Assembly (NCBI GenBank): GCA_041879425.1
Contig: CP090854.1
Span: 3,286,001 to 3,350,000 of the forward strand
Length of the DNA: 64,000 nt
Direction: 5' to 3'
From: Vibrio pomeroyi
GTDB taxonomy: Bacteria; Pseudomonadota; Gammaproteobacteria; Enterobacterales; Vibrionaceae
Shown here: positions 58,210-64,000 of the stretch, in pieces
How the letters are laid out: the number at the start of each line of letters is the position of its first letter
Numbering within the stretch: position 1 is the first letter of the stretch
Program-made: the position numbers and the translations under genes
The notes under the pieces: generated by a model
What the model saw: the letters and a program-made list of their open reading frames with translations, nothing else
Database searches by the model: none
Told to the model about the DNA's origin: nothing

Positions 58210-58234
58210 CCTCATAATAGTAAGGTTCATGAGG
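58210..58234 (+). promoter_or_regulatory. Inverted repeat over the ribosome-binding site of the SufR-like gene
   Basis: CCTCAT and ATGAGG are complementary arms separated by 13 bases. The right arm includes the GAGG ribosome site located just before the ATG at 58245. It could be an autoregulatory operator or a hairpin that hides the ribosome site. Confidence 0.4.
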
Positions 58235-58244
58235 TAGGGATAGT

Positions 58245-58871
58245 ATGAAAACAAGCGACAAAATCTTACAGACCATTAAGCGTCAAGGCGCGGTAACCGC
58301 GAAACAACTGTCAGAAGAATTTGGCATGACGACAATGGGTGCGAGGCAGCATCTGCAAAGCCTGGAAGATGACGGTATTCTTGCGTTTCATGACGTGAAA
58401 GTGAAAGTCGGTCGCCCGACTCGTCATTGGTCCCTTACTCAACATGGCCACGGACAATTTTCAGACCGACACGGTGAACTGACGATTCAAGTCATTGATG
58501 CAGTCGAGAACCTGTTTGGTAAAGAAGGGCTTGCTAAGGTCGCTGCCGAGCGTGAACAGCACACCCTCAAGCAATATCAATCTGCCCTATCTGGCTGCAA
58601 TGACCTGATCAGTAAGCTCGAAAAACTGACTCAACTTCGTGAGGAAGAGGGTTACATGGCTGAGCTTCAAGAGCATGACGATCATTACATCTTGATCGAA
58701 AACCACTGCCCTATCTGCAAGGCGGCGACTCGCTGCCCTAGCCTATGCCAGTCAGAGCTCAATGTTTTCACTGAACTGCTCAAAGACGAATGCCACGTAA
58801 GCCGCACTGAGCACATTATTGCTGGCGAACGACGTTGCACTTACACGTTAACACCTACGCCTTTATCGTAA
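58245..58871 (+). CDS. SufR-like helix-turn-helix regulator with Cys-rich C-terminal domain
   Basis: The 208-residue protein has an N-terminal winged helix (about 1-65, VTAKQLSEEFGMTTMGARQHLQSLEDDG cut at 17-44) of the ArsR/DeoR-like COG2345 group and a C-terminal domain rich in cysteines: Cys155, 158, 164, 168, 183 and 198. Four of them follow C-x12-C-x14-C-x14-C, very close to the spacing I recall for the Fe-S cluster repressor SufR of cyanobacteria. Fe-S or zinc sensing is therefore likely but inferred. Targets are unknown; no suf or isc genes are nearby. The next gene encodes a small Cys-containing DUF3135 protein. Confidence 0.75.
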   Translation: MKTSDKILQTIKRQGAVTAKQLSEEFGMTTMGARQHLQSLEDDGILAFHDVKVKVGRPTRHWSLTQHGHGQFSDRHGELTIQVIDAVENLFGKEGLAKVAAEREQHTLKQYQSALSGCNDLISKLEKLTQLREEEGYMAELQEHDDHYILIENHCPICKAATRCPSLCQSELNVFTELLKDECHVSRTEHIIAGERRCTYTLTPTPLS

Positions 58872-59005
58872 TCCCAAGCAGCTAAAGCCGAACGCTAAGC
58901 CACTGATCTCGTCTCAATATTGAGAAAACGCCAATAGAACAAAATTTGTACAGAATTCTTTCTTAAGCTTAAAGCATATGAAACATGCTTAATTCTAAGG
59001 AAGGA

Positions 59006-59356
59006 ATGATGGCACATCCACAACCTGATCAAAAACTGCCACCCTTTGATGAACTTGTCCAACTCGCGAAAAGCGATCCTAAAGCATTCAATCAATTCAA
59101 ACACGAGATGTGCGAACAGATGATTTGTTCGGCTTCTGAAACCATGCAAGACAGACTCCGCGCTCAACAAAGTCATATCGACTTGGTGGTGAGCCGTTGT
59201 AAGAATCCGCACCATGCCAATGTCGTACTTATGCAGGAGTTACGCTGTCAGGTCTGTAAGTTCCAAGACGCGCTCGAAGGCCGCTGTGGTTTTGAAGAAA
59301 CTCTGCCAGAAAATGTGGTGCCTTTTAGACCCAATACAGAGCCAAAAATGTATTAA
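59006..59356 (+). CDS. DUF3135 family protein
   Basis: The 116-residue protein (counting from the first of two adjacent ATGs at 59006 and 59009) resembles DUF3135, a small family seen in vibrios and relatives. It begins with a PPFDELVQLAKSDPKAFNQF helix region, followed by a helical segment with MCEQMIC and ends with a Cys-containing HHANVVLMQELRCQVCKFQDAL segment. The frame could start at 58985, but AAGGAAGG sits just before 59006. A 14-bp perfect palindrome TCTCAATATTGAGA (58912-58925) lies in the gap from the preceding regulator. Function unknown. Confidence 0.7.
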   Translation: MMAHPQPDQKLPPFDELVQLAKSDPKAFNQFKHEMCEQMICSASETMQDRLRAQQSHIDLVVSRCKNPHHANVVLMQELRCQVCKFQDALEGRCGFEETLPENVVPFRPNTEPKMY

Positions 59357-59407
59357 AGCGAATATAAGTTAACAGCAGACACACATGAATATCAGACTGT
59401 TATAAAA

Positions 59408-59437
59408 CAAAAAAAGGGAGCGCTATGCTCCCTTTTG
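59408..59437. terminator. Terminator between DUF3135 and DUF805 genes
   Basis: AAAAGGGAGC pairs with GCTCCCTTTT around a five-base loop, with A/T runs on both sides, between two convergent genes. Confidence 0.88.
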
Positions 59438-59456
59438 TTCATTCATCATTCTGCGA

Positions 59457-59879
59457 TTACACCGGATCTTCGCCGTAATCATTGCGACCTTCAGTGCCTT
59501 TCATCAAGCCACATTCAATCAGAATCCATAAACCACACACTAATGCTGCAACGGTTGCCACCATATGAATTGGCGATACCGACTCTGTTGTCGTTGCTGC
59601 CATTGGTGAAGCCAAACGACCAAGTACCAGCGGCACGTTCAACAGTAACCAGTAGTTCGATTTGTTACGGTCATGCCAACGCTTGGCAGTTACCGCAAGA
59701 TCTGGGATAACCAGCATCAGTAGGAAGATAGGTAGTAGAATGTAAGAGTACGCAGGGAACAAAACCGAGATACCAGAAGCAAAACCAGTAATCGCAATGT
59801 AGTAGAAAATGTTCCACATCCAGTAAGTCTTACGACCAATTCTCCCTTTGAAAGAGAGCAGTAAATCTTTCATCGACAT
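59457..59879 (-). CDS. DUF805 family membrane protein
   Basis: The 140-residue protein is a small inner-membrane protein with the DUF805 signature near its N-terminus (SFKGRIGRKTYWMWNIFYY, residues 9-27) and WHDRNKSNYW near 70. About four hydrophobic helices are seen (22-45, 46-62, 78-98, 108-125). Members have no settled function; some lie near stress or phage genes. Here it is a single gene convergent with the DUF3135 gene. Confidence 0.82.
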   Translation of the reverse strand: MSMKDLLLSFKGRIGRKTYWMWNIFYYIAITGFASGISVLFPAYSYILLPIFLLMLVIPDLAVTAKRWHDRNKSNYWLLLNVPLVLGRLASPMAATTTESVSPIHMVATVAALVCGLWILIECGLMKGTEGRNDYGEDPV

Positions 59880-59934
59880 CTAAAAATACTCAAAAAATTA
59901 ATACGCTACCCAAAAAGTTAGCAGCAAATTGCTC

Positions 59935-59989
59935 GTTAATCACTTTTATTTAGTTAATCACTTTTATTAAAAAATCAGTTAATCACTTT
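59935..59989. repeat. Three copies of GTTAATCACTTT at the 3' end of the isomerase gene
   Basis: The 12-base sequence occurs at 59935, 59953 and 59978. The first two copies extend to an 18-base near-perfect tandem repeat. The third copy overlaps the last codons of the gene at 59975, so the array looks like duplicated gene end. Confidence 0.7.
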
Positions 59990-60322
59990 CTGAAAGCAGC
60001 TTTTGTCCATATCTCTTATGTTCACCGTTAGGCTGCGGATATGGCTCGCCTGTTCTTGTAAGGTTTGCATTAACGAACGCGACAGTTCTCTTTTCTGTTC
60101 TTCAGTACGTCCTGAAAGTAACTCGAAGCTAATGTGAATAAAATCCACACTGTCTTCTTCATCACCGACTAGCCAGTTATGACAACGCAGTGAACGCGAC
60201 TTCACAGAAGGCACATCAAACAAGCCACAGTTTAATGCAACTTTATGAAGATCTTCTAGTAAACCTTGGATATTCACTCGCTCGTCCACTGAATTTGAGT
60301 ACTCTAGAACTAGATTCGGCAT
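59975..60322 (-). CDS. 5-carboxymethyl-2-hydroxymuconate isomerase family protein
   Basis: The 115-residue protein belongs to the CHMI branch of the tautomerase superfamily. After Met removal the N-terminal catalytic Pro (Pro2 in MPNLVLEYS) is exposed, and the family pattern with LLEDLHKVALNCGLF and the basic segment VKSRSLRCHNW is present. The named reaction is part of homoprotocatechuate degradation, but no other hpa genes are here, so the physiological substrate is uncertain. It is divergent from tpiA. Confidence 0.85.
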   Translation of the reverse strand: MPNLVLEYSNSVDERVNIQGLLEDLHKVALNCGLFDVPSVKSRSLRCHNWLVGDEEDSVDFIHISFELLSGRTEEQKRELSRSLMQTLQEQASHIRSLTVNIRDMDKSCFQKVIN

Positions 60323-60571
60323 TATTACTTCCTATTGTTAACGCAATCGTTTGTCCCTTAATACCAACTAACGATGAAAAATCCGAGAAGTTAGCTATTA
60401 TTCTGTCTGCCGGATCACTGATATATGCTCAAAATCTACTCTGACCATTGAGTAAGATCCAAGAAAGTCATGACCACAGTCATGATCTGTTGATATTAAT
60501 CTGTTATATTATTTCGTAATAAAGTTTACTTTTTTACATTCGATTTATTTAAATACTTTGGAGATATTCCT

Positions 60572-61342
60572 ATGCGTCATCCTGTAGTTATGGGTAACTG
60601 GAAACTAAACGGCAGCAAAGAAATGGTTGTTGATCTACTAAACGGTCTTAACGCTGAACTTGAAGGCGTAACAGGCGTAGACGTAGCAGTTGCTCCACCA
60701 GCACTTTTCGTTGATCTAGCAGAGCGTACGCTTACTGAAGCGGGCAGCGCGATCATCCTAGGTGCTCAAAACTCTGACCTAAACAACAGCGGTGCATTCA
60801 CTGGCGACATGTCTCCAGCAATGCTTAAAGAGTTCGGCGCATCTCACATCATCATCGGTCACTCTGAGCGTCGTGAATACCACAACGAATCAGACGAGTT
60901 CGTAGCTAAGAAATTCGCATTCCTAAAAGAGAACGGCCTAACTCCAGTTCTTTGTATCGGTGAATCTGAAGCACAAAACGAAGCAGGCGAAACTGTTGCA
61001 GTATGTGCACGTCAACTTGACGCTGTTATCAACACTCAAGGTGTTGAAGCTCTTGAAGGCGCTATCATCGCTTACGAACCAATCTGGGCTATCGGTACTG
61101 GTAAAGCAGCTACAGCTGAAGATGCACAACGCATCCACGCTCAAATCCGTGCACACATCGCAGAGAAATCTGAAGAAGTAGCTAAGAAAGTTGTTATCCA
61201 ATACGGCGGTTCTGTTAAGCCAGACAACGCAGCAGCTTACTTCGCACAACCAGACATCGACGGTGCTCTAGTTGGCGGCGCAGCTCTTGACGCGAAAAGC
61301 TTCGCAGCTATCGCTAAAGCAGCAGCTGAAGCAAAAGCTTAA
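60572..61342 (+). CDS. tpiA: Triosephosphate isomerase
   Basis: TpiA interconverts dihydroxyacetone phosphate and glyceraldehyde 3-phosphate. The 256-residue TIM barrel has the catalytic Lys in GNWKLNGS (near residue 10), His in [10 protein letters not shown] (near 96) and Glu in [14 protein letters not shown] (near 168), with the phosphate loop GGSVKPDN near 211. Codon usage is that of a highly expressed gene. Its original terminator, starting 29 bases after the stop, is interrupted by an IS4-family insertion at 61388. Confidence 0.98.
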   Translation: MRHPVVMGNWKLNGSKEMVVDLLNGLNAELEGVTGVDVAVAPPALFVDLAERTLTEAGSAIILGAQNSDLNNSGAFTGDMSPAMLKEFGASHIIIGHSERREYHNESDEFVAKKFAFLKENGLTPVLCIGESEAQNEAGETVAVCARQLDAVINTQGVEALEGAIIAYEPIWAIGTGKAATAEDAQRIHAQIRAHIAEKSEEVAKKVVIQYGGSVKPDNAAAYFAQPDIDGALVGGAALDAKSFAAIAKAAAEAKA

Positions 61343-61370
61343 TTTAAACTTCACCGTTTAAATTGAATGA

Positions 61371-61387
61371 AAGGTCAACTTAGGTTG
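61371..61387 (+). terminator. Left part of the disrupted tpiA terminator
   Basis: The left arm AAAGGTCAAC, the loop and part of the right arm (GTTG) remain; the missing right arm and T run are now at 62831-62844 beyond the insertion. Joining the flanks with one target copy gives a complete hairpin followed by six T residues. Confidence 0.8.
61376..61387. repeat. Left target-site duplication of the IS4-family element
   Basis: CAACTTAGGTTG, identical to 62823-62834. Twelve bases fits the 11-13 bp duplications made by IS4. Confidence 0.93.
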
Positions 61388-61388
61388 T

Positions 61389-61421
61389 AATGCCAGTCAG
61401 TTAAGCTGACTGGCATTTTTT
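61389..61421 (+). terminator. Terminator at the left end of the IS
   Basis: AATGCCAGTCAG pairs perfectly with CTGACTGGCATT around TTAAG and is followed by T residues on the plus strand. It overlaps the left inverted repeat and the last codons of the transposase, and faces transcription coming from tpiA. Confidence 0.82.
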
Positions 61422-62728
61422 CTGTTCGTTGCATATTTCTTGGGTTTCAGTTTCACCCAACGAGGGGAACTTCTATCTTCTCTTCGAGGTGGCAGGGTAA
61501 ACATGGATATTTGCTTGAGTAGTACTTCATAATGTTTAGGAAGTTTTCCAGGACTCGTTAAAGGTAAAGCCGCGAAGTATTGAGTCACAGCCATAGCACT
61601 ACTCGTAAAGCTTAATTGATTTGGCCAAACGCTATCTAATTGACTCGCAGCCTTTGTCATGACTTGTCTTATAAGGTTATAGGCGAGCAAAATTCCCCAG
61701 AGCTCCTGCTTGACCATATCTGGGCGCTTACTGCGTAATGTATACTCACTATCAAGCAAGGTTTGCTTCATTTCCCGATAGCCTAATTCGATTTCCCAAC
61801 GATAGCGATAAAGCTCTACGATGTCTTCACCAGGAAAGCGCAACCCATCACGCATTGATGTAAGCACCTGATATGTCTTTCCTTTGATAATTTTCGACAC
61901 TAACCTTGCTTCTATTGTCTCAGGGAGATCACTGAACTTCTTTCTTGCCTGATGTGTCGTTTTTATATCAACGATAGCGTCACTCTGACTGTATTTATGA
62001 ACGACTTCATACTGGAAGTCTTTTTTCACAGGGAGCATCCAATGCCTTTCTTTGCCTACCTTATTCCAGCGATTAAGTAGCCCTAGAGAGTAGTATCCTT
62101 TGTCAAAAATAGTCAACGAATGATCGGGGGTTTGTTCAATGAGTTCTTCTGCAAGGCGCATTTCGCTGGTGCGATAGTCAGAGAATGTACTATCGATTAG
62201 TTGATGACTTGTAAGCTCCATCAAGCAAACCATACGTACCTTAGGGTAAATATTCTCAGATGATTGATTGCTTTGTGCTTTAAACTCTTGATGATTTTCA
62301 GGTGTATCTGTCGTTCTCCAAACGACACCATCGACGGATAGAAGGTTTAGTCCACACCAAGTTTCGAAGTTAGACGATTGATAGCTATGCGCAGCCATCT
62401 TCTTAAAGACTTGCTTAACACCTTCTTCGCCTAATCTCTGTCTCGCTTGAACAACAGCACTTGGGGCAACAAAGCGCTGTTTGTCTGGCAGAACAAAATC
62501 GAGTTGGTTAGCGATATCCCAAACAGATTGTTGACGAAAGAGACTCATTCCAACAACGGACCAAAGTACAGCCTCCAAAGGTAACCGTCTTCTTCTAACG
62601 GTTGCGACGCCAGCTTGCTCAAAACCCTGCTGGATAAGCTCTGGACTAAGAATTTCAGAGTATTTTTCAAAGTGGTGAAAGGTATTACATGACTGAAAAG
62701 TATTGGCAAGTTGGCTTTCTAAAGACAT
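61397..62728 (-). CDS. IS4-family transposase
   Basis: The DDE transposase has an IS4 N-terminal domain ([22 protein letters not shown] near 32-53 of the short form) and a catalytic core with Asp in LLSVDGVVW, Asp in [10 protein letters not shown] and Glu in the signature Y-x2-R-x3-E-x6-K ([15 protein letters not shown]). From the ATG at 62728 it has 443 residues, against 442 in E. coli IS4. The frame is open to 62788, but those 20 codons fall in a hairpin followed by T7, so the shorter start is preferred. No frameshift or stop is seen; the gene looks active. Confidence 0.93.
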   Translation of the reverse strand: MSLESQLANTFQSCNTFHHFEKYSEILSPELIQQGFEQAGVATVRRRRLPLEAVLWSVVGMSLFRQQSVWDIANQLDFVLPDKQRFVAPSAVVQARQRLGEEGVKQVFKKMAAHSYQSSNFETWCGLNLLSVDGVVWRTTDTPENHQEFKAQSNQSSENIYPKVRMVCLMELTSHQLIDSTFSDYRTSEMRLAEELIEQTPDHSLTIFDKGYYSLGLLNRWNKVGKERHWMLPVKKDFQYEVVHKYSQSDAIVDIKTTHQARKKFSDLPETIEARLVSKIIKGKTYQVLTSMRDGLRFPGEDIVELYRYRWEIELGYREMKQTLLDSEYTLRSKRPDMVKQELWGILLAYNLIRQVMTKAASQLDSVWPNQLSFTSSAMAVTQYFAALPLTSPGKLPKHYEVLLKQISMFTLPPRREDRSSPRWVKLKPKKYATNRKNASQLN

Positions 62729-62763
62729 AAAAAAATCCGATATTAGTTTCCTAATATCGGATT
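62729..62763 (-). terminator. Hairpin with T run immediately before the transposase start
   Basis: A perfect 13-bp stem (AATCCGATATTAG and complement, GAAA loop) is followed on the minus strand by seven T residues and then directly by the ATG at 62728. It would terminate outside transcripts entering the IS, or block ribosome access. Confidence 0.8.
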
Positions 62764-62822
62764 CTGAAGCCTTTTGAGGATCGGTCAAATGATCTCACAA
62801 ATTTCTTAACTGATCGGCATTA

Positions 62823-62834
62823 CAACTTAGGTTG
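62823..62834. repeat. Right target-site duplication of the IS4-family element
   Basis: CAACTTAGGTTG, identical to 61376-61387, immediately followed by GCC and a T run that belonged to the tpiA terminator. Confidence 0.93.
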
Positions 62835-62880
62835 GCCTTTTTTATTGCCTGCTGTTTATGAAAACTCAAACGACAGGTAT

Positions 62881-62913
62881 AAAAAAACCGCTGAAAAATC
62901 AGCGGTTTTTAAA
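62881..62913 (-). terminator. pfkA terminator
   Basis: AAAAACCGCTGA pairs with TCAGCGGTTTTT around a short A-rich loop, followed on the minus strand by T residues, 27 bases past the pfkA stop. Confidence 0.9.
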
Positions 62914-62939
62914 TTCTTTAAGCGAACGCTAAGCGCGGC

Positions 62940-63902
62940 TTAGAACAACTCTTCTGCAACGCGGAATAGCTCAGAACGGTCTGGGTTCTGCATGTTCTCG
63001 ATACAATCGATGATGTCGTGGTGAACAAGTTCTTCTTTCTCGATACCAACACAACGACCACCGTGACCTTCTTGAAGAAGGTGAACAGCGTAGTTACCCA
63101 TGCGAGAAGCCAGTACACGGTCAAATGCAGTAGGACGACCACCACGTTGGATGTGACCAAGAACCGTTGCACGAGTCTCACGACCTGTTGCTGTTTCGAT
63201 CTCTTTAGCAAGCTCGTTCGCGTCCATCATAAGCTCTGTTAGAGCGATGATTGCGTGCTTCTTACCTTTAGCAATTCCATCTTGGATGTTGCCGATAAGC
63301 TGGTCTTTATCTAGGCCAGTCTCTGGAGTAATGATGTACTCACAACCACCCGCGATTGCTGACATAAGCGTAAGGTCACCACAGTGACGGCCCATGATTT
63401 CAACAATAGAAATACGTTGGTGAGAAGAAGATGTGTCACGTAGACGGTCGATTGAATCGATAACTGTGTTAAGCGCAGTTAGGTAACCGATTGTGTAGTC
63501 AGTACCTGCGATATCGTTATCGATTGTGCCTGGAAGACCGATACATGGGTACCCCATCTCAGTTAGCTTCTTAGCACCCATGTAAGAACCGTCACCACCG
63601 ATAACAACAAGTGCTTCGATACCGTGTTTCTTAAGGTTCTCGATGCCTTTCTCACGAACAGCAACGTCTTTGAATTCAGGGAAACGTGCAGAACCTAAGA
63701 AGGTACCACCACGGTTGATTACGTCAGATACGCTTGAACGGTCAAGCTTTTCGATACGGTCTTCAACAAGGCCTTGGTAGCCATCGTAAATACCGTAAAC
63801 TTCAATGCCAACTGATAACGCAGTACGAACAACGCCGCGAACTGCTGCGTTCATACCTGGAGCGTCACCACCACTGGTCAAAACACCGATCTTCTTAATC
63901 AT
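62940..63902 (-). CDS. pfkA: 6-phosphofructokinase
   Basis: PfkA phosphorylates fructose 6-phosphate, the committed step of glycolysis. The 320-residue protein starts [23 protein letters not shown] (cut at residue 23), with ATP-site [12 protein letters not shown] near 101-112, catalytic Asp in [16 protein letters not shown] near 124-139, and [14 protein letters not shown] near 169. A GTG two codons upstream (63908) is also in frame, but GAGGG is placed for 63902. Opposes GlpX, encoded at 57055. Its terminator lies close to the right end of the IS4 element. Confidence 0.97.
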   Translation of the reverse strand: MIKKIGVLTSGGDAPGMNAAVRGVVRTALSVGIEVYGIYDGYQGLVEDRIEKLDRSSVSDVINRGGTFLGSARFPEFKDVAVREKGIENLKKHGIEALVVIGGDGSYMGAKKLTEMGYPCIGLPGTIDNDIAGTDYTIGYLTALNTVIDSIDRLRDTSSSHQRISIVEIMGRHCGDLTLMSAIAGGCEYIITPETGLDKDQLIGNIQDGIAKGKKHAIIALTELMMDANELAKEIETATGRETRATVLGHIQRGGRPTAFDRVLASRMGNYAVHLLQEGHGGRCVGIEKEELVHHDIIDCIENMQNPDRSELFRVAEELF

Positions 63903-64000
63903 GCTCACCCTCGATTTTTGGGAATCTATTATTCAATTCTTGTTCTTGCTGATTGTATATCAACAAGATTTTAAATCTATATTTGTGCGTTATGTTACAT

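Larger units (their letters stand above)
61388..62822 (-). mobile_element. IS4-family insertion sequence, complete
   Basis: The 1435-bp element has 18-bp ends TAATGCCAGTCAGTTAAG (61388-61405) and TAATGCCGATCAGTTAAG (reverse strand, 62805-62822), matching at 16 of 18 positions; the right end equals the E. coli IS4 end as I recall it. It carries one intact transposase gene and is bounded by identical 12-bp duplications, so it is complete and appears recent. It lies inside the tpiA terminator between tpiA and pfkA. A full 12-bp stem at its left end followed by T residues can stop tpiA read-through. Confidence 0.95.

Noticed and set aside
62729..62788. N-terminal 20-codon extension of the transposase
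   Set aside because: The codons are made of a perfect hairpin and T run, and IS4 transposase starts at the equivalent of 62728.

Overview
This window is a stretch of ordinary-composition gammaproteobacterial chromosome that reads as the large chromosome of a Vibrio species. The diagnostic markers are AphA (low-cell-density quorum regulator), the pilMNOPQ cluster between mrcA and aroKB, an oxyR / peroxiredoxin-glutaredoxin pair, an argH fused to an acetyltransferase, a GlyGly-CTERM extracellular nuclease of the Xds/ExeM type, and metJ-metBL-metF. Species cannot be fixed from the sequence alone. I found no tRNA, rRNA, CRISPR array, prophage or defence island. Almost all genes are intact and core.

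Layout: (1) 1-7.9 kb: prk, crp, a DUF1338 protein, then the arginine catabolic genes argD/astC-astA-astD and pabA. (2) 8-12 kb: secreted nuclease, trpS. (3) 12-18 kb: the dam superoperon aroK-aroB-damX-dam-rpe-gph-trpS, reading leftward. (4) 18-25.4 kb: pilMNOPQ (type IV pilus assembly) divergent from mrcA (PBP1A). (5) 25.4-29.6 kb: peroxide-defence group oxyR / prx-grx / flavin disulfide reductase, then a Rid protein. (6) 30-37 kb: arginine biosynthesis argC-argB-argG-argH(A), divergent from argE. (7) 37-40.7 kb: ppc and aphA. (8) 40.8-46.1 kb: methionine regulon metF, metB-metL, metJ with clear MetJ boxes. (9) 46-56.8 kb: malic enzyme, rpmE, priA, cytR, ftsN, hslVU, menA, rraA, zapB. (10) 57-64 kb: glpX, a Cys-rich SufR-like regulator, small proteins, tpiA, an IS4-family insertion sequence, and pfkA.

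The genes group by function: arginine degradation and synthesis share the aminotransferase ArgD/AstC; crp and cytR lie in the same window and cytR has a consensus CRP site; oxyR and prx share a well-formed OxyR operator; hslVU has a heat-shock promoter; glpX, tpiA and pfkA are three glycolysis/gluconeogenesis genes close together.

The most noteworthy non-coding observations are: an IS4-subgroup element inserted exactly inside the tpiA terminator hairpin, carrying hairpins at both of its own ends; a 143-bp element with 21-bp terminal inverted repeats (20/21 matching) between rpmE and priA; a two-stem palindromic structure between pilQ and aroK; two hairpins inside the argD-astA gap; a structured aphA leader followed, after the gene, by eight perfect 7-bp tandem repeats; and a regulator whose cysteine spacing resembles the Fe-S sensor SufR. 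I did not find a clearly new multi-gene system.
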